Shown piece by piece: positions 8,226-16,101 of a DNA stretch of 54,669 bases (its first letter is position 1; each line of letters starts with the position of its first letter). The notes under the pieces were generated by a model. The model saw only the letters and a program-made list of their open reading frames with translations, ran no database searches and was not told the origin of the DNA. The stretch lies in assembly GCA_028825025.1 (NCBI GenBank), contig JAPKAX010000002.1, forward strand, positions 1 through 54,669, read 5' to 3'. The DNA comes from Rhodospirillales bacterium (lineage in GTDB: Bacteria; Pseudomonadota; Alphaproteobacteria; Rhodospirillales; Casp-alpha2). The translations under genes and the position numbers were made by a program.

Positions 8226-9419
8226 TTATTTAGTTAGAGTGTTTGGCAGCGTGTATTTTGGCGTCAAATATTTATCTTGTAACTTCATTGCCGTTGACAC
8301 AATCCCAGACCATAAATCTTTTATTTTCCGTTCTCGCCTTGTGTCGATCGATACGGTGACCGTCATTCCAGCACGCAAAGATGGCATGCCTTCTGTTTGG
8401 GTTACAGAAAAACGAACAGGTAAGCGTTGGACAACTTTAACCCAGTTCCCACTGGCATTTTGAGCTGGTAGTAAGGCAAATTCAGCACCGGTAGCGGGGC
8501 TAATGGTCTCTACTTGCGACGGCCATTTGACGTCTGGATAAGAATCCGCAACAAATTCAGCTTCTTGTCCTTCTAAGATGTACGTCAGTTGTGTTTCTTT
8601 CAGATTTGCTTCAATCCATAAATTTGACGACTCAATAAGGCTGAATACAGCGGAACCGGCTTTCACATACTCGCCAGTACGCAAGCTAATGTTGCTGATA
8701 ACTCCATCTGCTGGAGCAACGATTTGAGTGTTGGACAAATCTTTTGCAGCTCGATCCCGCAATGCTGTTTTTAATTGAACAGATGGGTGGTTCTCAATAG
8801 GTAAATCTGGATCTCCGCGTAGACTGATAAGTGCCTTTCTGCGGTTTTCACGGATTTCACTTTCGTGTTGACGGGCTGCTGCTAGGCTATATTGAGCCTC
8901 TTCCATTAAAACTTTGCGGCCAAATTTTTTCGATTCTAATGTTTTTTGGCGCTGAAGTTTCCGTTCGTGTAGGCGGATACGTTCGTTGGCTTCTTTTAGT
9001 TCACCACCGTATTGGCGGTAGTCTGATTTAAGACCATCAACTTCAATCCGGGCTGCGGAAAGTTCGGCTTCGGCGGCCTCAAGGGCGAAAGTAAAGCGGT
9101 CTTGATCAATCAAAAACAGCACTTCACCGGTTTTTACGTGTTGGTGCTCTTGGGCTGCAACAATGGTTACTTTACCTGCAACGTTGGATGTGATGAGCGT
9201 AATATTGGCTTTAACATATGCATTTTCAGTTGATATAATACGTCCTGTATTTTCATAAAACCATGCACCTGCCATGCTTAAAAGTGGGATAAGTGGCATA
9301 AATAAAACCCGACGGACCCATTTGTGAACATTGGATTTAGGATCTGAACCCGAGGTTTGTGGTGATGCCGCTTCGCTTGGTTCTGCGCGCATGGTTTTTT
9401 TAGGGGAAACTTCATTCAT
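8226..9419 (-). CDS. HlyD/EmrA-type membrane fusion (adaptor) protein
   Basis: The 397-residue protein has a cytoplasmic tail, one transmembrane helix (VLFMPLIPLLSMAGAWFYEN, about 38-57), a first lipoyl half (YVKANITLITSNVAGKVTIV), a long alpha-helical hairpin rich in E, K and R (about 115-215), a second lipoyl half (IVAPADGVISNISLRTGEYV) and a beta-barrel domain. This is the layout of EmrA-type periplasmic adaptors that link an inner-membrane pump to an outer-membrane channel. The start overlaps the end of the MarR gene by 8 bp, implying translational coupling. No DHA2 (EmrB) or ABC pump lies next to it, which is unusual. The downstream gene is a LysE exporter. Confidence 0.9.
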   Translation of the reverse strand: MNEVSPKKTMRAEPSEAASPQTSGSDPKSNVHKWVRRVLFMPLIPLLSMAGAWFYENTGRIISTENAYVKANITLITSNVAGKVTIVAAQEHQHVKTGEVLFLIDQDRFTFALEAAEAELSAARIEVDGLKSDYRQYGGELKEANERIRLHERKLQRQKTLESKKFGRKVLMEEAQYSLAAARQHESEIRENRRKALISLRGDPDLPIENHPSVQLKTALRDRAAKDLSNTQIVAPADGVISNISLRTGEYVKAGSAVFSLIESSNLWIEANLKETQLTYILEGQEAEFVADSYPDVKWPSQVETISPATGAEFALLPAQNASGNWVKVVQRLPVRFSVTQTEGMPSLRAGMTVTVSIDTRRERKIKDLWSGIVSTAMKLQDKYLTPKYTLPNTLTK

Positions 9420-9888
9420 GATCTAATACTCCTGCGCCGATTATATCTATGCCTTGAAATTCGATTAAGTTTGATTTCATATGCAATAAAGTATCGACAA
9501 ATTTTTCGCGTTCTTGTTCTGGTATTCCGTCCATAGCTGCAGCACGAAGTTCGCTGGCTATTGTCCGCATGGTTGCAATTAATGGCTCTACTTCTTTAGA
9601 AAGATGCACGCGGCGAATGCGGCGGTCTTCTGAATCAGCGCGTCGCTCGATCCATTCTTTATCCGCTAAACGATCCAACATGCGCCCAAGTGCAGCCTTT
9701 TGAACTTCTAATGTATCTGCCAGTTCTGACTGTGTTACGCCAGGTGTTCGGTAAACCCACATTAAAACACGCCACTGAGCACGGGTAATGCCCAACGCGC
9801 GGACGCGCCGATCAAAGTCATTTTGCATCAGGCGCGCAACATCATGCGTCAAAAAGCCAAAATTACGATCTAGGTTTTCTTCTTCCAT
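9412..9888 (-). CDS. MarR family transcriptional regulator
   Basis: A 158-residue winged-helix regulator. GITRAQWRVLMWVYRTPGVTQ and SELADTLEVQKAALGRMLDRL form the helix-turn-helix (about 32-75), and the wing is WIERRADSEDRRIRRVHLS. MarR proteins act as dimers and usually repress their own operon until a small aromatic or toxic ligand binds. Position at the head of the adaptor gene, with overlapping ends, indicates control of an efflux operon. The upstream spacer contains ATGTATAC-type symmetric sequence that could be its operator. The length and domain are normal. Confidence 0.92.
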   Translation of the reverse strand: MEEENLDRNFGFLTHDVARLMQNDFDRRVRALGITRAQWRVLMWVYRTPGVTQSELADTLEVQKAALGRMLDRLADKEWIERRADSEDRRIRRVHLSKEVEPLIATMRTIASELRAAAMDGIPEQEREKFVDTLLHMKSNLIEFQGIDIIGAGVLDHE

Positions 9889-9982
9889 GACCGAAATTTA
9901 GTTTCCATGTATACTATATGCAAGGCAATTTTTTGTATGAATCTTAGAACTTTAAAAATTTTATTGAAAAACCCCAGAAACA
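9889..9982 (-). promoter_or_regulatory. Promoter region of the MarR-adaptor operon
   Basis: The 94-bp spacer between the MarR start and the end of the next SDR gene is AT-rich and carries a partly symmetric CATGTATACTATATG at about 9907-9921. This is a plausible autoregulatory site, but I could not define a full palindrome or a confident promoter pair. The end of the upstream SDR operon also falls here without an obvious hairpin terminator. Confidence 0.3.
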
Positions 9983-10705
9983 CTAGGCTCCTGCTAGTCC
10001 TACCGTTAGCCCACCGCAGACATAAAGCACTTGCCCGGTAACGAATCCGCTACGTTCATCCATAAAATAGCTAGTTGCATGGGCGATATCGTCTGGATTT
10101 CCCATGCGTTTCATAGGAACATTTGCAATAATTGCCTTTGCCTGATCCGATTCGGGTGGGTTGTTTTTCCAAAATGCGGTGGTCGCTATGGGACCGGGGG
10201 CAATGCAATTAACTGTAATGCCATGCTTTGCCATCTCTAAAGCCCAAGTGCGGCTCATGGATAAAATAGCTCCTTTCGATGCACAATAGCTGGTTCGTAG
10301 CTCTTTACCCAAAACAACCCGGCTGGCGGTGGATACAATACGGCCATATTTTTCTTCGCGCATGGTCGGCAACAGAGCTTGCGTACATAACATTGCGGCA
10401 CGGGCATTGGTGTTGAGGACACGTTCAAAATCATCCAGCGTTACATCTTCTAGTGCTGCTGGGGTAACGATACCAACATTATTCACCAAGCCAGTTATCG
10501 TATACTTTGCTGTTAATTCAGCTAAACAAGACTTAGCCGCATCTGCATCAGATAAATCCACCTTATAGAATTTACTAAAATGTTCATGTGATGGATCGGT
10601 AATATCCAAAATGAGAACTCGAAACCCGTCTTCAGTTAGGCGTTTGCTAACTGCTTTGCCAATGTTGTGGGAACCACCGGTTACCAGCACATAGTTATCT
10701 GTCAT
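9983..10705 (-). CDS. SDR family oxidoreductase
   Basis: A 240-residue short-chain dehydrogenase. GGSHNIGKAV at 10-19 is a variant of the glycine-rich cofactor loop, NNVG at 75-78 replaces NNAG, and the catalytic Tyr140 and Lys144 lie in YCASK with Ser residues in VSTASR. Asp34 after strand 2 favours NAD(H). The end FVTGQVLYVCGGLTVGLAGA is the usual SDR tail. It follows the cupin gene by 3 bp and is the last gene of the TRAP-led operon, so it probably oxidises or reduces an intermediate of the imported substrate. Substrate unknown. Confidence 0.9.
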   Translation of the reverse strand: MTDNYVLVTGGSHNIGKAVSKRLTEDGFRVLILDITDPSHEHFSKFYKVDLSDADAAKSCLAELTAKYTITGLVNNVGIVTPAALEDVTLDDFERVLNTNARAAMLCTQALLPTMREEKYGRIVSTASRVVLGKELRTSYCASKGAILSMSRTWALEMAKHGITVNCIAPGPIATTAFWKNNPPESDQAKAIIANVPMKRMGNPDDIAHATSYFMDERSGFVTGQVLYVCGGLTVGLAGA

Positions 10706-10708
10706 TAA

Positions 10709-11170
10709 TTATCCCTCTGCTGAATTATTCATATTGGTACAATTGCGCCAAATCCTGTTCCAATCGTTGCCCAATAAATCTTGTTCAGCACCGTCTCTGT
10801 GAAATTTATTAGGGACCTGAAAAATGGCTAAAAAGAGGCCGCCTTCTGGGGCCCAAGCCTTATGCCGGCTACCCGCTGGTCGCCAAACAAAGTCACCTTT
10901 TTTACATTCCCCTTCGCCACACACCAAGCGCCCCTCAAGAACAAATGTTTGTTCGATTTGCATGTGGGAATGATCGGGAAGGGCGACACCGGGGGCCATT
11001 CGCATGATCACCGTTAACAGCCCTGATGACTTTTCGAAGACTAACGTTTTGGTTTCAACCCCTTCAACGTCGGTTGGCTCCCAAGGCAAATCATCAACGC
11101 CAACAAACCGCGATTGCAAACCGCTCAAATTTTTATGGTTTCCTGCATTTGGTGTGATTGCGGTGGTCAT
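10709..11170 (-). CDS. Cupin domain protein
   Basis: The 153-residue protein has both cupin motifs: LPDHSHMQIEQTFVLEGRL, giving a HxHx3E metal-ligand set, and GDFVWRPAGSRHKAW with the later histidine. A single beta-barrel cupin of this size is typical of small dioxygenase-like, isomerase-like or ligand-sensing proteins in sugar-acid operons. No specific reaction can be named. It lies 12 bp downstream of the aldo/keto reductase remnant and 3 bp upstream of the SDR on the same strand. Confidence 0.85.
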   Translation of the reverse strand: MTTAITPNAGNHKNLSGLQSRFVGVDDLPWEPTDVEGVETKTLVFEKSSGLLTVIMRMAPGVALPDHSHMQIEQTFVLEGRLVCGEGECKKGDFVWRPAGSRHKAWAPEGGLFLAIFQVPNKFHRDGAEQDLLGNDWNRIWRNCTNMNNSAEG

Positions 11171-11182
11171 AATTCGAACTCC

Positions 11183-11625
11183 TTATTTTCCCATATACAA
11201 TTTTTCTAAAGCGGTTAAGGCATCATCTGTTAAGGGGCTCATGCCACGAGCCGCAACGGCTTGATCTAAATGGGATAGTTCAGTCATGCCGACGATGCAT
11301 TAGGCTAATTGTATGTTAGAGAAGGCAAAAACTGGATCGCAGTTTGAGACCTGGAGCCATAGGGGGGCAATTGATCGGCGTTCATAACGAGCGTTTGAAG
11401 CACCCGCTGTGCTAACTCTTCCTCCAATTTGACGTTTAAATCTGTGATTTGTATTTCACGTCCGTGTCGAGTTTCGGTGACCAGAACGCCAAAGGCAATC
11501 GTGCGGCGTAAAGCCTCACGTTTCGTCTCGTCATTGGGATCAATTAAAATGCCGCCAACACATCCACCACCAAATACGACTTCTGATACCTCTAAACCGG
11601 TTTTCCTAAACGCACGGTACTTCAT
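11183..11625 (-). pseudogene. Aldo/keto reductase remnant with large internal deletion
   Basis: The start MKYRAFRKTGLEVSEVVFGG and DPNDETKREALRRTIAFG is a clear AKR N-terminus. The ORF then runs into unrelated-looking sequence, and near its end YGSRSQTAIQF matches the C-terminal helix before the last AKR strand. After a frameshift and a TAA, the other frame reads CIVGMTELSHLDQAVAARG and ends LEKLYMGK, the normal AKR C-terminus, stopping at 11183-11185. About 170 central residues, including most of the barrel and the catalytic Lys/His, are missing. The original family is thus certain but the product is not functional. An intact AKR at 216 could compensate. Confidence 0.82.
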
Positions 11626-11643
11626 AAGTTCCCCCTTTAATGA

Positions 11644-12744
11644 TCAGGCGTCTTTTACGCGGTAGTCCTTTATTACGTCAGCATCAGGCTCCATGCCTAA
11701 ACCGGGGCCGTTGGGGACAGTATACCGACCGTTCACAGGCTTGATGGCATCTCCGTACAAACACGCCTCACGGTCCAAATAGAACCATTCAACGTACCCT
11801 GGATTGGCTTCAGCAGCTGTTAAATGGAGTGTCGCTAAAAAGCCTGGTCCAAAATAAGGTGAATGCGGCATTAATTGTACCCCGTTTAAGGCAGCTAAGG
11901 CAGAAATTTTCCGGAATTCTGTAATACCACCAACCTTGGTAACACTCGGTTGCGCATAGGTGACAGCGCCTGCTTTTATCATTTCGCGGAATTGAAACGC
12001 CGTACACGCGTTCTCCCCAGCGGCAATGGCAACACCACTATCGGCACGTAACTTAGCTAAACTGCTAAAATCTTCTGGTGGGAAAATAGGTTCTTCAAGC
12101 CATAATAAATCATAAGGTTTGAACTTCATTGCCATGTCGTAAGCTTCTGTTGGTGTCCATGGGCAATTGGTATCTACCATAATAGGAACATTTGGGCCAG
12201 CAGATTTTCGGGCCGCTGCGACTTCAGCAACTCCTGTTTCATGGAGCTTTATAAGGCCAAACCCTTCATCAAGAGAAGACTTCACTTTACTTGCAACCAA
12301 ATCTGGGTCGGCATATTTAAACAGGCTGGAATAACCAACCAGATCATCGCGTACGCACCCACCCAGTAAATTAACAACCGGAACCCCTGCGGCTTTACCC
12401 GCTATATCCCACAGCGCTATATCTACACCAGATATGGCATGTATGATCATACCGTACCGACCAAAAAGGTGTAAGTTTTTTTGTAATCGATGAGACAGCC
12501 CCGCAATATCGGTTGCATCTTCACCAATTAACATCGGCACAACCATTTCTTCTAAAATGCCCTGAATGGCGCGCCTTGAATTGTAGGCAAAAGCGTCACC
12601 CCAGCCCACAATACCGGTATCTGTTTCGATCCGGACCAACATCGTATTCAGACTTCGCCAAGCGTGAGATCCGAAACCGTAGGGTTTGCCACCAAACTCG
12701 AAAGGGATCGCTAGGGGTATGATGTCTACTTTCGCGATTTTCAT
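11644..12744 (-). CDS. Mandelate racemase/muconate lactonizing enzyme family (enolase superfamily) dehydratase-like
   Basis: A 366-residue enolase-superfamily protein with a capping domain at the N-terminus (VRIETDTGIVGWGDAFAYN) and a TIM barrel. The ligand series is visible: Asp in MVDTNCPW, Glu in WLEEPIFP and Glu in AAGENACTA, a lysine region LIKLHETG, and a His in MPHSPYFGPGF. Known relatives dehydrate or epimerise sugar acids using Mg2+. The probable role is dehydration of an aldonic or hydroxy acid brought in by the adjacent TRAP system, which is an inference from context. It follows two small membrane-protein genes on the same strand. Confidence 0.88.
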   Translation of the reverse strand: MKIAKVDIIPLAIPFEFGGKPYGFGSHAWRSLNTMLVRIETDTGIVGWGDAFAYNSRRAIQGILEEMVVPMLIGEDATDIAGLSHRLQKNLHLFGRYGMIIHAISGVDIALWDIAGKAAGVPVVNLLGGCVRDDLVGYSSLFKYADPDLVASKVKSSLDEGFGLIKLHETGVAEVAAARKSAGPNVPIMVDTNCPWTPTEAYDMAMKFKPYDLLWLEEPIFPPEDFSSLAKLRADSGVAIAAGENACTAFQFREMIKAGAVTYAQPSVTKVGGITEFRKISALAALNGVQLMPHSPYFGPGFLATLHLTAAEANPGYVEWFYLDREACLYGDAIKPVNGRYTVPNGPGLGMEPDADVIKDYRVKDA

Positions 12745-12784
12745 TTGGAGCTCCAGTTTTATTGTTCAAGTAGTTGTATGTGGG

Positions 12785-13060
12785 TCACTTCTTTTTTTGG
12801 GTGTTCTTATCACCTTCTAAGTCATAAGCTTCCCCATAGGTGGTTCTGGATACCTGTTTGCGAATAGCTTCAACTTGCGATAAATCTAGTGCGTTATCAG
12901 CTATTTTATTTGATCGCTCTTCAACCCAAGCATCGTCGATATCAATGGTCCGCATGACCATGATATGCAGCGTAAAAAGAACGGACCAGATTAATAAGGG
13001 CCAGAAAAACCACCATGTGGTCGGCCATATGATTTGGCTGATGATAATAAGGATCATCAC
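12785..13060 (-). CDS. Small 2TM membrane protein of unknown function
   Basis: The 91-residue protein has two adjacent hydrophobic helices (MMILIIISQIIWPTTWWFF and WPLLIWSVLFTLHIMVMRT) followed by a charged cytoplasmic tail ending KNTQKKK. The frame stays open upstream (ARQTLPIHKRIYTTV) back to a stop just after the previous gene, so a non-ATG start (GTG at 13063 or earlier) is possible. The layout resembles 2TM-domain proteins. It lies inside the TRAP-enolase operon, which suggests an accessory role in transport. I do not recognise a characterised homologue. Confidence 0.6.
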   Translation of the reverse strand: MMILIIISQIIWPTTWWFFWPLLIWSVLFTLHIMVMRTIDIDDAWVEERSNKIADNALDLSQVEAIRKQVSRTTYGEAYDLEGDKNTQKKK

Positions 13061-13155
13061 GGTGGTGTATATGCGTTTGTGAATAGGAAGGGTTTGGCGG
13101 GCGAAATTTAAAAGTCGCGCGCTCGGTGTTACTGAATTATGATCGTTTTCAGAAA

Positions 13156-13638
13156 TTACAGACCACCACTATTATCACGGAATATATCTTCAACGCGAAC
13201 TGGAAATGACGGGTAGGCTTTCGCTATAGCCACGATGCGTAATGAATAACGCAACATCAGTAATAAAACGACGGTAACGATAAGGGTATCTACGTTCTCG
13301 CGCTCAGCACCAAAGCCGTAAAAGAATAGATATGCCAGCGAGAGAAGAGGAGTGGCACTTAAATAAAGGGCTGCGTAATAGTTTTTCAAGAAGCCGAAAA
13401 TTACGGCAGCACAAACAACAGTAAAGCCATAAAAGCCAACGCCAGATCCATATTGTTCTGCGCCTTTACCCATTGAAAATAAAGATATAACTGCAAAAAG
13501 AACGCCAAGGATAAGTGAGTACGAGATGATTTCACTTTTACCTTGGCGTTGATTTAGCTCAGGAACTGCAGTGAAGTATGGAGTGGTTTGTTCATTCCAA
13601 ATGTATTTCTTGAAAAGGCTGTCCCAATCCATACCCAT
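13156..13638 (-). CDS. Uncharacterised four-helix membrane protein in TRAP operon
   Basis: The 160-residue protein has a soluble N-terminus (MGMDWDSLFKKYIWNEQTTP) followed by about four hydrophobic helices (SYSLILGVLFAVISLFS, FYGFTVVCAAVIFGFL, ALYLSATPLLSLAYLFFYGF, LIVTVVLLLMLRYSL) and a short polar tail. It lies 27 bp downstream of dctQ on the same strand. It is not a recognisable TRAP subunit, since the operon already encodes P, M and Q. It may be an accessory or stabilising subunit, or an unrelated integral membrane protein. No function is assigned. Confidence 0.65.
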   Translation of the reverse strand: MGMDWDSLFKKYIWNEQTTPYFTAVPELNQRQGKSEIISYSLILGVLFAVISLFSMGKGAEQYGSGVGFYGFTVVCAAVIFGFLKNYYAALYLSATPLLSLAYLFFYGFGAERENVDTLIVTVVLLLMLRYSLRIVAIAKAYPSFPVRVEDIFRDNSGGL

Positions 13639-13665
13639 ATTACTGTTTCCCTGTTGTCTTCGTTC

Positions 13666-14436
13666 TTATTTGTTTTTAGCCAATTTTTCAGCCTCAACGC
13701 GGGCTTTGACTTCAGCTGCCCTTTTCTTCAACACATCCTCTGTTTTAGAGTAATCAAGGCGTTCTTTACCTTCGACCATTCCGCCTTCTTGTTCTGGCCA
13801 CTCTACGGTCATCATTGGGAACCGAACATTTTTCGGGCCAAACATTGCGTAGGTAATTTGTAGCCACACAGAGAGACCAGCCACAATTGCGACAAAGATG
13901 CCTGCAACCAAGAATGATTTAATGATCCAACGATGCGTTAGCCCCACCATAGAAGAGGAAATTTCACCAATCATGAATGAATCATAGGCATAGATGGTCG
14001 CGAAGTAGAGCAGGATGCAAAGATATGGAATGAAGAAGAAGGTTAAGCCAACCCACTCGCACCATAATTTCTTACTAAATGCCAAGTTTTCACGAACCAA
14101 GTCAACCCGAACGTGAGTGTTCCAGATGTATCCATATCCAAGAACCAAAGTAAACAGAACGGTATGGGAATGCCATTCCAATTCCTGTAACAAAGTTGAG
14201 CCAAAAATGCCACTGACGTTTTCAACCAAAAATAATTGAAACTCGCCCGTTTTACGCAAACCCAAATCAAAAATCGTGATTAGGACCAACGGCATTATAA
14301 ACCAAGAACCGAAGCGACCGAACACGTCTACGAATTTGCGTAGTTTTTCACAAAGCTGCAGCATCATTGGCATATCGTCATCGGTATAATGATGAAATTC
14401 CGCGGTTGCTGTATCGTTAGTTGATGTATTACTCAT
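13666..14436 (-). CDS. TRAP transporter small permease (DctQ-like)
   Basis: A 256-residue membrane protein with four main helices (FIMPLVLITIFDLGLRKTGE, HTVLFTLVLGYGYIWNTHVR, LTFFFIPYLCILLYFATIYA and WIIKSFLVAGIFVAIVAGLS). The motifs LQELEWHSHTVLF and HVRVDLVRENL are typical of DctQ of the mannitol/chloroaromatic-type TRAP systems. It is longer than simple DctQ proteins because of soluble N- and C-terminal extensions. It partners the large permease encoded just upstream (57-bp gap) in a sodium-driven, binding-protein-dependent uptake system. Confidence 0.9.
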   Translation of the reverse strand: MSNTSTNDTATAEFHHYTDDDMPMMLQLCEKLRKFVDVFGRFGSWFIMPLVLITIFDLGLRKTGEFQLFLVENVSGIFGSTLLQELEWHSHTVLFTLVLGYGYIWNTHVRVDLVRENLAFSKKLWCEWVGLTFFFIPYLCILLYFATIYAYDSFMIGEISSSMVGLTHRWIIKSFLVAGIFVAIVAGLSVWLQITYAMFGPKNVRFPMMTVEWPEQEGGMVEGKERLDYSKTEDVLKKRAAEVKARVEAEKLAKNK

Positions 14437-14493
14437 ATTTCATTTCCTCATAGATTTTAACTTGAGAAGTCTTTTGTTCAGTTATCTTATTGA

Positions 14494-15987
14494 TCAGTCG
14501 TATACAGAAAGCATAAGCGACAGAGCAATATCCGGCTGCCACATAACCATTCCAAGGCCTATCAATTGAAGGATAACGAAGGGAATAATACCCTTGTAAA
14601 TGCTTTGTATTTTGATCTCTTTTGGGGCAATACCCTTCAAGTAAAATAAAGCAAATCCGAACGGCGGCGTTAAGAACGACGTTTGCAGATTGATTGCCAT
14701 CAAAATAATGAACCAAAAAATGATATTCTTTGCTGCAATATGATCACCAAATTCCATGCTTGCCACCAACGGTGCAAACACAGGAAGAACAATCAACGTG
14801 ATCTCGATCCAATCAAGGAAGAAGCCCAACATAAATGTTAAACCCATAATCAAGAAAAGGAGGCCCCAAGACGTTAATCCAGCATTCAAAATAGCATGCT
14901 CAACAATATCATCACCACCCAAAGAGCGGTAGACGTAAGCGAAGCAAGTCGCACTGACAATGATGAAGAAGATCATTGAAACGGTCCGAGCTGATGTATG
15001 GCAAACATCTTGAACAAGTTTGAAGGTCAAACGCTTGTTAAAGAAGGCCAAAACCATAACACCAAAACCACCAACAGCTCCCGCCTCGCTTGGCGTTGCG
15101 ATCCCCATCAAAATCGAGCCTTTGATCATTGAGATCAAGAATACTGGTGGCAAGAAACTTTTAAAGATCATGCCTGGGTAATCTTTTCTTGGGATATCTA
15201 ACAATTCAGGTGGTAACGGAGGAGCCACTTCAGGCCTTAAGCGCGCATAAAGGGCAACATATAAGAGGTATAAAGTGGCTAAAAATAGGCCAGGAACAAT
15301 CGCAGCCATAAAGACGTTACCTACAGATACCGCCAACAAGTCGGCCATAATAATCAGCATGATGCTCGGTGGAATTAGAATGCCCAGCGTACCAGACGCT
15401 GCAATTGTTCCACAAGAAAGCGAGTGGCTGTAACCTTGGCGCATCATTGTAGGAAGTGCCAATGCAGTCATCATAGTAACAGAAGCACCAATAATTCCGG
15501 TCATAGCAGCCAAAACTGTTCCCATAATGGTCACTGCTAAAGCCAATGATCCCGGCACACGCTTTAAAAGCACCTGAACACAATACAACAGATCGTTCGC
15601 AACACCGGACCGTTCCATCATAACGCCCATGAAGACGAAGGCTGGAATTGAGACAAGAACAAGGTTTTCAGCCGCTGTACCCCAAATACGAGGTAAGAAG
15701 TTAAAGAACTCGATCAGTGAAAAGTTATCGAGAAAATAGCCGAGGAGACCAAATGCCAAGGACAGTCCACCTAGAATGAAGGCAACTGGAAAGCCCGTGA
15801 ACAGAAGGAACGCAAGCATTCCAAACATTACAAATGGCAGATAATCTTGGACGAAGTACAGCAGCTCTTCCTGTCCTTCAGGATTTAAATTCAAAACGGC
15901 CGCGTAAGCGAGCCCGATTACCGCGAGAATAATAACGACAGCAATAAGCGGTCCGTTACGTTTCGCGTCTTTTGCGATAGCTTCCAT
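14494..15987 (-). CDS. TRAP transporter large permease (DctM-like)
   Basis: The large TRAP permease, about 497 residues with many membrane helices. Diagnostic sequences include FTGFPVAFILGGLSLAFGLLG, ALPTMMRQGYSHSLSCGTIA, GTLGILIPPSIMLIIMADL, IATPSEAGAVGGFG and FLDWIEITLIVLPVFAPLV. It forms the ion-coupled channel for the periplasmic binding protein. The track starts at a TTG (16002), but the ATG at 15987 has a GGGG-containing site at suitable distance and is preferred. Its order, directly after the binding protein and before dctQ (P-M-Q), differs from the common P-Q-M. Confidence 0.92.
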   Translation of the reverse strand: MEAIAKDAKRNGPLIAVVIILAVIGLAYAAVLNLNPEGQEELLYFVQDYLPFVMFGMLAFLLFTGFPVAFILGGLSLAFGLLGYFLDNFSLIEFFNFLPRIWGTAAENLVLVSIPAFVFMGVMMERSGVANDLLYCVQVLLKRVPGSLALAVTIMGTVLAAMTGIIGASVTMMTALALPTMMRQGYSHSLSCGTIAASGTLGILIPPSIMLIIMADLLAVSVGNVFMAAIVPGLFLATLYLLYVALYARLRPEVAPPLPPELLDIPRKDYPGMIFKSFLPPVFLISMIKGSILMGIATPSEAGAVGGFGVMVLAFFNKRLTFKLVQDVCHTSARTVSMIFFIIVSATCFAYVYRSLGGDDIVEHAILNAGLTSWGLLFLIMGLTFMLGFFLDWIEITLIVLPVFAPLVASMEFGDHIAAKNIIFWFIILMAINLQTSFLTPPFGFALFYLKGIAPKEIKIQSIYKGIIPFVILQLIGLGMVMWQPDIALSLMLSVYD

Positions 15988-16040
15988 TAAATGGCCCCAC
16001 AATTTTTATAGGTATGATACAAATTCAGAAGATGAATATA

Positions 16041-16072
16041 AAAAAACCGGGACCCAGTCTCCAGGGCCCCGG
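16041..16072 (-). terminator. Intrinsic terminator/attenuator between dctP and dctM
   Basis: On the minus strand the sequence CCGGGGCCCTGGAGACTGGGTCCCGG folds into a nine-base-pair, GC-rich stem with one G-U pair and an eight-base loop, followed directly by six T residues. It starts 30 bp after the dctP stop. It should make most transcripts end after the binding-protein gene, with partial read-through into the permease genes, a common way to obtain excess binding protein. Confidence 0.85.
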
Positions 16073-16101
16073 CTGTTTTATCGAGATCTTTGGCTTACCG
16101 A

